DNA from: Pedobacter paludis
GTDB taxonomy: Bacteria > Bacteroidota > Bacteroidia > Sphingobacteriales > Sphingobacteriaceae
Reading direction: 5' to 3'
DNA: 64,000 nucleotides
Assembly (NCBI RefSeq): GCF_003173575.1
Contig: NZ_QGNY01000004.1
Location: 186,001 to 250,000 of the forward strand
A program made the translations under genes and the position numbers. Every line of letters starts with the position of its first letter. Within the stretch, counting starts at the first letter, position 1. A model generated the notes under the pieces. The model ran no database searches. It was not told the DNA's origin and was given only the letters and a program-made list of their open reading frames with translations. Positions 43,897 to 51,939 of this stretch are shown here, piece after piece.

Positions 43897-45090
43897 CTAA
43901 ACACTATATTCTTTCTTCCAAACTTGCTTATTGCCAGAATAAATGGCTTCATTACACATGGCTACGCAAATGGCAGCTTGTGTACCCGTATTGATATTAG
44001 AAGCGGGTTCCTTTTTGGTTATTACCGATTTATAAAATTCTTCTAAAGCATAATTTGTTCCATCCATGGTGGGTTTATCCAAAATTGGGATTCCACCATC
44101 TTTATTGACAACAATTTTTGTTGCTCCACTTACGCCATCAACAATGCCCAAATCCTTTTTTGTACTTTCTTCCGGATAGAAAAGACCTGTATTGGTTAAG
44201 AGTGAAACTGATCCTTTTGTACCTTTAATTTTGAAAAGATAGCCATCATGTGCATTACCGCAGGTTGCCCCGAAATTGCCAATCATGCCTTTCTCGTTAT
44301 ATCGAAGTACGGCCTGAATGTTGTCATAGGTTTCGCGACCATCTTTAAAAATATCAATTCCACCACAACCCATGATTTCATTGGGCTGAGTTTCGAACGC
44401 CCAATTAATAAAATCAATTTGATGAGATAAGAGTTCGGCCGCCAATCCGCCAGAATATTCTTTATACATCCGCCAATTGATTTTTCTTTCTAACGATGGA
44501 TCAGGAACTGCTCTGCGCCAGTTTCCGTTTCTATCCCAGCGACAATCTATTTGAGAAACTTTACCCAAATAGCCACTTTGAATCATGTCCTTAACCTTGA
44601 AATAAAGTGGCGAGTAGCGATATTGATAACCAACCTGAAAAATCTGCTTCGGTCGTTGCTTCACTATCTTTTTCAACTCTAAAGCCTGAGCAATATTATA
44701 AGTCATGGTTTTTTCCAGATAAACGTGCTTTCCGGCTAAAACAGCATCTTTGGCAATGTGAAAGTGTTCGCTTAGTGGCGTTGCAATAAAAACAGCATCT
44801 ATTGTTTTATCATTTAAAATCTGATGATAATCCTTTACTGCCTTTGCATCCGTTGGAACATACTTTTCAGTTTCCTTAAGCCTAAAATCCAGTAGATCGC
44901 AATAAGCCTTAATATTAAACTTGGCCGGCATGAATTTAATAACCGAAAGAACACCTTTGCCACGATCACCGCATCCGATCATCGCAACATTTATAACTTC
45001 ATCAGCATATAAATCAGCTAAAACCTGATGACCAACCAATAAACCGGAACTTAGCAAAGCTGACTTTTTAACAAACGAACGACGATGCAT
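43897..45090 (-). CDS. Gfo/Idh/MocA-family oxidoreductase, Tat-exported
   Basis: A 397-aa NAD(P)-dependent sugar oxidoreductase. The N-terminus has a twin-arginine-type signal (HRRSFVKKSALLSSGLLVG), then the Rossmann segment INVAMIGCGDRGKG, and AVFIATPLSEHFHIAKDAVL and GKHVYLEKTM with the catalytic Lys. Third of three minus-strand genes; it starts directly after the DUF1080 stop. The set suggests oxidation of sugars in the periplasm, probably with the DUF1080 protein acting on keto-glycosides (inference). Confidence 0.9.
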   Translation of the reverse strand: MHRRSFVKKSALLSSGLLVGHQVLADLYADEVINVAMIGCGDRGKGVLSVIKFMPAKFNIKAYCDLLDFRLKETEKYVPTDAKAVKDYHQILNDKTIDAVFIATPLSEHFHIAKDAVLAGKHVYLEKTMTYNIAQALELKKIVKQRPKQIFQVGYQYRYSPLYFKVKDMIQSGYLGKVSQIDCRWDRNGNWRRAVPDPSLERKINWRMYKEYSGGLAAELLSHQIDFINWAFETQPNEIMGCGGIDIFKDGRETYDNIQAVLRYNEKGMIGNFGATCGNAHDGYLFKIKGTKGSVSLLTNTGLFYPEESTKKDLGIVDGVSGATKIVVNKDGGIPILDKPTMDGTNYALEEFYKSVITKKEPASNINTGTQAAICVAMCNEAIYSGNKQVWKKEYSV

Positions 45091-46455
45091 TTATAATGTT
45101 TTGATTTTAATGGTTCTAAAATCCACTTTATTTCCATGATCCTGTAGTAGAATGTGGCCTTTTGGTGCTTCACCGAAATTTTTCCAATCTTTATATTTAC
45201 TAATTGCAACCAGCTTTTTAAACTCTTCAGAACCACGAACGTATTCTAAAACCTTCACGCCGTTTAAGTAATGTTCAACCTTATTATTTGGATAAACAAT
45301 TAAACGGGCGTTGTTCCAAGTTCCAATTGGGCGAAGATAACGAGGCTCTTTTTTAGCTGTCATTAAATCGTAAAGCGATGCCAGAGTACGGTTTCCATCT
45401 CTACCCAATTTCGCATCGGGATGTAAAACATCGTCTAAAACCTGATATTCTAAACCTATTGCAGAACCAGAATTATTTTCGCTCAGGGTTACAAAGTATT
45501 TTACGCCGCTATTTGCGCCAGGTGTAAGTTTAAACTCAAAAGACATATCAAAGGCTGCAAATTCTTCTTTGGTTACAATATCACCTCCATTTGTAGATTC
45601 TGCACCACCAGAAGGTTCTACACTAATTATCCCATCTGCAATTTTCCAGCCTTTTGCAGGAAAAGCAGTTTTGTAAGCACCAATCCAACCGGCATTACTT
45701 TTACCATCGAAAAGCAATTTGTAACCTTCCGATTTTTCGTAGGCAGATAAGGAATTCGGTGTCAAATTAACCGTATAAATTCCCTTTGGGAATGTTTTTG
45801 ATTTTAATCCCTCGGTTTGGATATTGATGTTTTTGAAATAGACCTTTTTGCCATCATTGCCCAGTTCGTTGCCGATTCCATGAACCTGCAAACCAATAAA
45901 GCCCGATTGATCTAAAGTATCGATTACATAAGCAACCGGCGTTCCGTTTACCCAAGTTTTAGTTTCGTTCCCAATACATTCAATTTTATAATGGTTAAAC
46001 TCATTTTTTTTATATAACGATTTGGCCGAAGGATTTAACTCTAAAGGATACAGCCATAATCTTCTGGCTTCATCATAAACACCGCCTGTCCAAGCTCTTG
46101 CTGTTGGATCAATTTCGATTTGTCTTCCAAAGACCAAACCTTTTCCATTGTTGCCTTCTGGTTTAATGTGGCTTCTGGTCTGAATGCCAGAATTGGTGGT
46201 TTCTCCTTCTAGTTTTACATCCAATTCGAGTACAAAGTCTCCATATTCCTTTTCAGTAATCAAGAATGAATTTGGTGTACCTTTTGTCATAGTTCCAACA
46301 ATTGCGCCGTCTTCAACTTTATAAGGTGCAGCGCCTGCTACAGCTTTCCAGCCGGCTAAGGTTTTACCGTCAAATAATGGTTTAGCTTTTTGGGCAAAAG
46401 TTGATAAACCGATTAAGGAAAGCGCTAAAATGCAGTATATTTTTATTTTTAACAT
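45091..46455 (-). CDS. Exported protein with two DUF1080 domains (3-keto-glycoside hydrolase-like)
   Basis: A 454-aa protein starting MLKIKIYCILALSLIGLSTF, a signal peptide. It has two concanavalin-like DUF1080 domains: the first begins KPLFDGKTLAGWKAV, the second YKLLFDGKSNAGWIGAY. Proteins with this domain include 3-keto-disaccharide/glycoside hydrolases that act after a Gfo/Idh/MocA enzyme has oxidised the sugar, which fits its two neighbours. The frame opens at 46485, but that lies inside an inverted repeat, so I start at 46455. Confidence 0.88.
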   Translation of the reverse strand: MLKIKIYCILALSLIGLSTFAQKAKPLFDGKTLAGWKAVAGAAPYKVEDGAIVGTMTKGTPNSFLITEKEYGDFVLELDVKLEGETTNSGIQTRSHIKPEGNNGKGLVFGRQIEIDPTARAWTGGVYDEARRLWLYPLELNPSAKSLYKKNEFNHYKIECIGNETKTWVNGTPVAYVIDTLDQSGFIGLQVHGIGNELGNDGKKVYFKNINIQTEGLKSKTFPKGIYTVNLTPNSLSAYEKSEGYKLLFDGKSNAGWIGAYKTAFPAKGWKIADGIISVEPSGGAESTNGGDIVTKEEFAAFDMSFEFKLTPGANSGVKYFVTLSENNSGSAIGLEYQVLDDVLHPDAKLGRDGNRTLASLYDLMTAKKEPRYLRPIGTWNNARLIVYPNNKVEHYLNGVKVLEYVRGSEEFKKLVAISKYKDWKNFGEAPKGHILLQDHGNKVDFRTIKIKTL

Positions 46456-46479
46456 GGTTGATTTATTGATTCTAAAAAT

Positions 46480-46547
46480 CACCACCTAAGAAACCTTAGA
46501 TCACTTTAGTATGATTGCTTAGGTTTTCTAAGGTTTCTTAGGTGGTG
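46480..46547. repeat. 21-bp perfect inverted repeat between operon genes
   Basis: Arms 46480-46500 and 46527-46547 are perfectly complementary (core CACCTAAGAAACCTTAG) with a 26-nt loop that itself contains GCTTAGGTTTTC. It lies between the DUF1080 start and the stop of the upstream oxidoreductase. Confidence 0.93.
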
Positions 46548-46553
46548 TATAAT

Positions 46554-47909
46554 TTAATACTTAAAAACTTTTCCGTTTGCTATTACTTCTTGCTTGTTTT
46601 CATCAAAAATTGATTTTGCGCCAGTTCTTACCGCTGCATTCGTCATGATATTTGCGATAGAATGCGAATAACCTGCTTCTACCGGAGCATTGGGGGTTTT
46701 GCGACTTCTAACACATTCCATCCAATTTCTCATGTGGCCAGAAGTTAAAGGATCGCCACCCATGTTTGCACCTGTTGCAGCTTTTATTTCTGTTTTACTT
46801 AAATCGAATTCAGGTAAAAGATTAGCTTTCATACCCATCGCAGAAGCTTCTTGCTGTCTCAATCCTCCTTTAGGAGATACTTTATTGGTTATCAGATTTA
46901 ACTCTCCTCCATTTGAATAATAAACTTCGCCAACATCGCCAACGCTATTTTGCATTCTTGAAGTAAAGGTAACCTGAAATCCATCTTCAATATTTGGCTG
47001 ACCATAATCAAAAACCGCAACCATGGAATCCCAGTTTCTGCGGCCATCTTTCCAGGTATAAATTCCACCGTTGGCAACTACACTGCGTGGATGTTTTAAA
47101 TTGGTAAACCAATGTACGGTATCTATTTGATGCGACATCCATTGTCCCGGCATCCCTGAAGAGTATGGCCAGAATAATCTGTACTCTAAATATTTTCTTG
47201 GATCGAAATTTTCGAAAGGGCGGTTTAATAAGAAACGTTTCCAATCTATATCTTCTTCTTTTAATTTAGCTACTAATTCTGGTCTACGCCAACGGCCTGG
47301 CTGGTTTACATTCCAAACCAAATCTACCGCTGTAATTGGCTCAAATTTTCCTTCTTGAATATACTTGGCTGCATTTTGATAGTTCTCTCCACTTCTACGT
47401 TGCGAACCAATCTGAACAATTCTATCACTTGCCTTAACGGCTTTAAGTGCTGCTTTTGCATCATCCATAGTTTCTGCGAAAGGCTTTTCAACATAAGCAT
47501 CACAACCACCCTTAACGGCTTCAATTAAATGTAAAGCATGTTGAAAATCTGCTGTACTAATAATAACGGCATCTAAATCTTTGGTGGCATAGAGTTCTTC
47601 ATTATTTCTGCAGGATTTAATATCATGACCAAATTTTTCCTTTAAATGTGCAATACCCAAGTTTCTACGGTAACTCCATAAATCAGAAAGGCCAAGCACA
47701 TCAAAGTTCAATTCTTTATTGTGATTTAGGAAACAAGGCAACAATGTGTCTTTAAAACGATCGGAAAAACCAACTACCCCAACACGCACCCGATCGTTAG
47801 CACCGATAATTCTGCCATAACTTTTGGCGCTCATGCCCATAGTACCAACATAGGTTGCCGCTGTAAATATTGCCGATTGCTTTATAAATTTTCTTCTGGA
47901 ATTTTCCAT
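46554..47909 (-). CDS. Gfo/Idh/MocA-family oxidoreductase, Tat-exported
   Basis: A 451-aa oxidoreductase with a twin-arginine-like start (NSRRKFIKQSAIFTAATYVG), the dinucleotide segment VRVGVVGFSDRFKDT, AVIISTADFQHALHLIEAVK and DAYVEKPFAET with the catalytic Lys. It is the first gene of the three-gene cluster. It is longer than, and clearly distinct from, the paralogue at 43897, suggesting different sugars or steps. Confidence 0.9.
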   Translation of the reverse strand: MENSRRKFIKQSAIFTAATYVGTMGMSAKSYGRIIGANDRVRVGVVGFSDRFKDTLLPCFLNHNKELNFDVLGLSDLWSYRRNLGIAHLKEKFGHDIKSCRNNEELYATKDLDAVIISTADFQHALHLIEAVKGGCDAYVEKPFAETMDDAKAALKAVKASDRIVQIGSQRRSGENYQNAAKYIQEGKFEPITAVDLVWNVNQPGRWRRPELVAKLKEEDIDWKRFLLNRPFENFDPRKYLEYRLFWPYSSGMPGQWMSHQIDTVHWFTNLKHPRSVVANGGIYTWKDGRRNWDSMVAVFDYGQPNIEDGFQVTFTSRMQNSVGDVGEVYYSNGGELNLITNKVSPKGGLRQQEASAMGMKANLLPEFDLSKTEIKAATGANMGGDPLTSGHMRNWMECVRSRKTPNAPVEAGYSHSIANIMTNAAVRTGAKSIFDENKQEVIANGKVFKY

Positions 47910-48324
47910 AGAATAAATAGGTTTAGATTAGGTTAGAAAGGCGCATAACATTAAACGATTTATCAACGTTTAACGATCCCAAAATAGGGTTTTTAGTTGA
48001 GAGATTTAGTAGGCTTTGGTAACAATTTAGAAACCTCGATGTATGAGAGTTGGGAGAATAAATTAGTATGTTCCGTAAAACCTCACCCTATCAAAGTTGC
48101 AAGATCGGCTTATACAGTACAAGTCCCTCTCCTTGAAGAGAGGGAAACAGGGTTTGTGAGTTTAATCTTAGATGCCTTTATTACCGTCCCCAAATCCCTC
48201 TCCTCGAGGAGAGGGACAGCACAAGCTCTTATTTAACCACTAACTTTAACAGGGTGAAGTAAACGAAAAAAGCCTTTCGAAATTTAATTCGAGAGGCTTT
48301 TTAAAATGAGATTTACACAGAGCT
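47910..48324. repeat. Repeat-rich gap upstream of the carbohydrate cluster
   Basis: No gene. At 48080-48255 there is a dispersed repeat with AAAACCTCACCCTATCAAAG, CCCTCTCCTTGAAGAGAGGG, CCCTCTCCTCGAGGAGAGGG and a closing ACAGGGTGAAGT. A terminator for valS is at 48268-48303. The promoter of the carbohydrate cluster should be near 47915-47990 but is not obvious. Confidence 0.7.
48268..48303 (-). terminator. Terminator after valS
   Basis: Stem AAAAAGCCTTTCGAA / TTCGAGAGGCTTTTT (one G-T pair); the A-run at its left is the T-tail on the minus strand. Confidence 0.9.
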
Positions 48325-51045
48325 TTATCCCAACATTGCTAAACTCTCTTCTATTATCTTGATTTTAGCTTCAGCATCTGCTTTTTTATTGCGCTCGTTG
48401 GCAATAATTTCAGGTTTTGCATTTTGTACGAAACGCTCATTTCCAAGTTTAGCATCAACAGATTTCAAGAAACCTTGCAGGTAAACTAAATCAGCATTTA
48501 AGCGGATGCGTTCTGCATCAACATCAATATTTTCTGTTAATGGAATAAAAAATTCGTCTTTACCTGCCATGAAAGCCGTTGCACCGGCAACTTTATCATT
48601 TACAATTTCTGCTTCAGAAACGTTAGCCAATTTGAAAACAACGTTCAACCATTTTTCGTAATCTATATCAGAATTAACTTTCAAGCTTAAAGGCAAAGCT
48701 TCTTTCGGAGAAATCTGTTTCTGGTTTCGAATATTCCTGATTTCAGCTACAACGGTTTTAATCACCTCTGCATCTTTCAATAATTGCTCATCAATTGCAC
48801 CACCTTTTGGGAATTCGGCAACAATACAGCAATCCATTTCTCCGCGTTCAGCAAACAAATCATCATGCCATAATTCTTCCGTTAAAAAAGGCATATTCGG
48901 ATGCAATAACTTGATGATGTTCTCGAAAAATCCAACAGTTGCTTTATAACTTTCAGCATCAATTGGCTGTTGATAAGCAGGTTTAACCATTTCCAGGTAC
49001 CAGGCACAGAAATCATCCCAAACTAATTTATAGGTCGTCATTAAAGCTTCCGATAAGCGATATTGCTTAAAGTTTGCCTCAATTTCTACCAATGCTTCAT
49101 TGAAACGATTTTCGAACCATGAAATCGCCTGTGTATTCGGATTTTCTAAATTCTCATCAACTTCCCAACCTTTTACCAAACGGAAAGCATTCCAAATTTT
49201 CGATGCGAAATTACGTCCTTGTTCGCAGTAGCTTTCATCAAACATTAAATCATTACCTGCAGGCGATGACATTAACATACCCACGCGAACTGCATCAGCG
49301 CCATATTTTTCAATTAATCCAATCGGGTCAGGCGAATTACCTAACGACTTAGACATTTTACGGCCCAATTTATCACGAACAATACCTGTTAAATATACGT
49401 TTGTGAATGGTTTTTTACCCATAAACTCATGCCCGGCCATAATCATTCGAGCTACCCAAAAGAATAAAATCTCTGGTGCTGTAACCAAATCATTGGTTGG
49501 ATAGTAATAATTAATATCCTTATTTTCAGGGTTTTTAAAGCCATCGAAAACAGAAATGGGCCACAACCACGATGAAAACCAGGTATCCATTACATCTTCA
49601 TCCTGTCTTAAAAAAGGCTCTAATTGATGTTTAAATCCTGCTTTTTCAGTTTCCGAACAGCTTTCATCCAAATGTTTTTTCTTCCAGAATTCTTCTAAAG
49701 CTTCATCTTTAGTTTTGGCAACAACCCAATTTCCTTTATCATCGTACCAAGCCGGAATTCGCTGTCCCCACCAAAGCTGACGGGAAATATTCCAATCGCG
49801 AACATTTTCCATCCAATGGCGGTATGTATTCTCAAATTTATTTGGAATCAGGTTTACATCACCGTTTAAAACATCATCCAAAGCGGGTTGAGCCATTTCT
49901 TTCATCTTTACAAACCATTGCATAGAAAGCTTTGGTTCGATAGCCGCATCGGTACGTTCAGAAAAACCAACCTGCGATTTATAATCTTCAACCTTATCTA
50001 AATGACCAGCCTCTTCCAACATTTTGGCAATCTTTTTACGGGCTACAAATCTGTCTTCGCCAACTAAAATAACCGCCAGCTCATTTAAAGTTCCGTCATC
50101 ATTTAAGATATCGGTTACGGGCAAATTATGTTTAACGCCCAACTCATAATCATTCAAATCATGTGCCGGCGTAACTTTTAAACAACCTGTACCAAATTCA
50201 ATATCAACATATTCATCCTCAATAACCGGAATTTCGTGATTAACCAACGGTACAAAAACCTTTTTGCCTTTTAAGTATGTAAAACGTTCATCGTTTGGGT
50301 TAATACAAATTGCAGCATCCGCCATAATCGTTTCCGGACGCGTAGTTGCCACAACAAGATAGTCGGGAGTCTGAAGCCCGGAGGCCGGAGAATTGGCATC
50401 TATATCATCCGACTTTCCGACTTTCTGACTAACAATGTTATATCTTATGTAATATAATTTTTGGTTAACTTCCTTGCGGATAACTTCCTCATCAGAAACT
50501 GCCGTTTTACCAGCCGGATCCCAGTTTACCATACGGATGCCGCGATAAATCCAGCCTTTTTTATATAGATGGATAAACGAATCGATAACGGCTTGAGAAA
50601 GATCTTCTTCCATTGTAAAACGTGTACGGTCCCAATCGCAACTCGCACCCAGTTTCTTCAATTGCTCTAAAATAATACCACCGTATTTCTCTTTCCATTC
50701 CCAGGCATATTTCAAAAATTCTTCACGAGAAAGGTCTTTTTTATTGATGCCCTGCTCTTTTAGCATGGCCACAACTTTTGCTTCTGTAGCAATAGATGCA
50801 TGATCCGTTCCAGGAACCCAACAAGCATTTTTACCCTGCATACGTGCCTTGCGAATCAAAACATCCTGAATCGTATTGTTCAGCATATGCCCCATGTGCA
50901 GCACTCCGGTAACATTTGGTGGCGGAATTACAATGGTGTAAGGCTCACGCTCATCAGGTTCAGAGTGGAAAAACTTTTTGTCTAACCAATAGCTATACCA
51001 TTTATCTTCAGTTTCTGCAGGATTGTATTTTGTGGAAATGCTCAT
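48325..51045 (-). CDS. valS: Valyl-tRNA synthetase with an in-frame palindromic-repeat insert
   Basis: Class I synthetase charging tRNA-Val, 906 aa. The HIGH motif reads HMGH (50-53), the KMSKS motif is GRKMSKSLGNS, and the CP1 editing domain, anticodon-binding domain and C-terminal coiled coil (ending KKADAEAKIKIIEESLAML) are present. Where the editing domain begins, the expected short link between LYYIRYNI and LVVATTRPETI is replaced by about 24 residues (206-229) rich in Ser, Asp, Pro and Gly. These are encoded by a dispersed repeat (50361-50430). The rest reads as a normal, functional enzyme. Confidence 0.96.
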   Translation of the reverse strand: MSISTKYNPAETEDKWYSYWLDKKFFHSEPDEREPYTIVIPPPNVTGVLHMGHMLNNTIQDVLIRKARMQGKNACWVPGTDHASIATEAKVVAMLKEQGINKKDLSREEFLKYAWEWKEKYGGIILEQLKKLGASCDWDRTRFTMEEDLSQAVIDSFIHLYKKGWIYRGIRMVNWDPAGKTAVSDEEVIRKEVNQKLYYIRYNIVSQKVGKSDDIDANSPASGLQTPDYLVVATTRPETIMADAAICINPNDERFTYLKGKKVFVPLVNHEIPVIEDEYVDIEFGTGCLKVTPAHDLNDYELGVKHNLPVTDILNDDGTLNELAVILVGEDRFVARKKIAKMLEEAGHLDKVEDYKSQVGFSERTDAAIEPKLSMQWFVKMKEMAQPALDDVLNGDVNLIPNKFENTYRHWMENVRDWNISRQLWWGQRIPAWYDDKGNWVVAKTKDEALEEFWKKKHLDESCSETEKAGFKHQLEPFLRQDEDVMDTWFSSWLWPISVFDGFKNPENKDINYYYPTNDLVTAPEILFFWVARMIMAGHEFMGKKPFTNVYLTGIVRDKLGRKMSKSLGNSPDPIGLIEKYGADAVRVGMLMSSPAGNDLMFDESYCEQGRNFASKIWNAFRLVKGWEVDENLENPNTQAISWFENRFNEALVEIEANFKQYRLSEALMTTYKLVWDDFCAWYLEMVKPAYQQPIDAESYKATVGFFENIIKLLHPNMPFLTEELWHDDLFAERGEMDCCIVAEFPKGGAIDEQLLKDAEVIKTVVAEIRNIRNQKQISPKEALPLSLKVNSDIDYEKWLNVVFKLANVSEAEIVNDKVAGATAFMAGKDEFFIPLTENIDVDAERIRLNADLVYLQGFLKSVDAKLGNERFVQNAKPEIIANERNKKADAEAKIKIIEESLAMLG
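50361..50430. repeat. Palindromic repeat embedded in valS
   Basis: Begins AGTCGGGAGTCTGAAGCCC, similar at 17 of 19 positions to 12606-12624, and ends CCGACTTTCCGACTTTCTGA plus CT, an imperfect inverted complement of its own start. It is read in frame without a stop on the minus strand and encodes residues 206-229 of ValS. Confidence 0.82.
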
Positions 51046-51276
51046 GAATTGTATTAAAAATTCAAAAATAGCTAATTAAGCTGAAAGGCTAAAAAGAATA
51101 AGGATAAAAGAACAAGGAATAAAGATTGACAAACAGAGAAGCTATTCTCATCGTCAACAAACCTTATATTTTATTCGAAGCTATTGTCATGCTGAATTCA
51201 TTTCAGCATCTTAATTGTGAAATTTAAGGCCCTGAAATAAATCCAGAGTGACGAATTCCTTAATCTAAGAAATGGT
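51046..51276. repeat. Intergenic gap with an inverted repeat
   Basis: From about 51186 to 51254 runs GTCATGCTGAATTCATTTCA, then CCCTGAAATAAATCCAGAGT and GAC, an imperfect inverted repeat of a kind common in this phylum. The rest is AT-rich with nothing recognised. Confidence 0.65.
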
Positions 51277-51918
51277 TCAATCCAAATCCTCAAAAACATC
51301 ATCTAGTAACAGCTCAAATCCTGGCAAAACTGATGATGTAATTTTTTCGCTTAGTGTAAATATTTTTGATGGCTGAAATTTACCTAAATCATTCAGAGTG
51401 TAAATCAAAATGCTTTGGTCGCTTTGGCTCACTATCCAATATTCCTTTACGCCAAACTCTTCATAAACTTGATATTTGTTTAGTAATTCCTTTTTATTAT
51501 TGCCAGGAGAAAGAATCTCGACAACTAAATCTGGAGCGCCAATACATCCGCGATCATCCAATTTGCTTTTATCGCAGATTACGCAAATATCTGGCTGAAG
51601 AACCGTAAATACATCTTGATCATGCTTACTGCCTTTAGGAAATCGAACATCAAATGGAGCAGAGTAAACCTCACAAGGCTTACCTTTTAAAAAATTAACA
51701 ATAGGGTTAGTAATTCTTATTGAGATTTTTTGATGTACCCTTGATGGCGCAGGGCTCATTTTAAAGATTTTGCCTTTAATAAGCTCAACCCGATCTTCGA
51801 AAAGCCAATTCAAATAATTTGCATAGCTATACGTTAATGATGCATCAATATCATTAAACTGCATAACTGGCCCGTCATGTAAATCGGTTGGATATGGCTT
51901 TGGCTCTGACATATTCAA
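51277..51918 (-). CDS. Uma2-family (DUF820) endonuclease-like protein
   Basis: A 213-aa PD-(D/E)XK-fold protein: YANYLNWLFEDRVELIKGKI, KMSPAPSRVHQKISIRI, the core VLQPDICVICDKSKLDDRG, APDLVVEILSPGNNKKELL and KYQVYEEFGVKEYWIVS. All core residues of the Uma2 family look intact. The function is uncertain; nuclease activity is predicted from the fold. The start could be two codons later. Confidence 0.9.
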   Translation of the reverse strand: MNMSEPKPYPTDLHDGPVMQFNDIDASLTYSYANYLNWLFEDRVELIKGKIFKMSPAPSRVHQKISIRITNPIVNFLKGKPCEVYSAPFDVRFPKGSKHDQDVFTVLQPDICVICDKSKLDDRGCIGAPDLVVEILSPGNNKKELLNKYQVYEEFGVKEYWIVSQSDQSILIYTLNDLGKFQPSKIFTLSEKITSSVLPGFELLLDDVFEDLD

Positions 51919-51939
51919 ATATACTAAAATTTATAGCAA

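Noticed and set aside
47997..48236. 79-codon ORF upstream of the carbohydrate cluster
   Set aside because: Most of it is repeat sequence; no protein-like features.
50361..50430. A frameshift or sequencing error in valS
   Set aside because: The frame is kept on both sides, the length suits whole codons, and the inserted DNA matches another repeat in the window.
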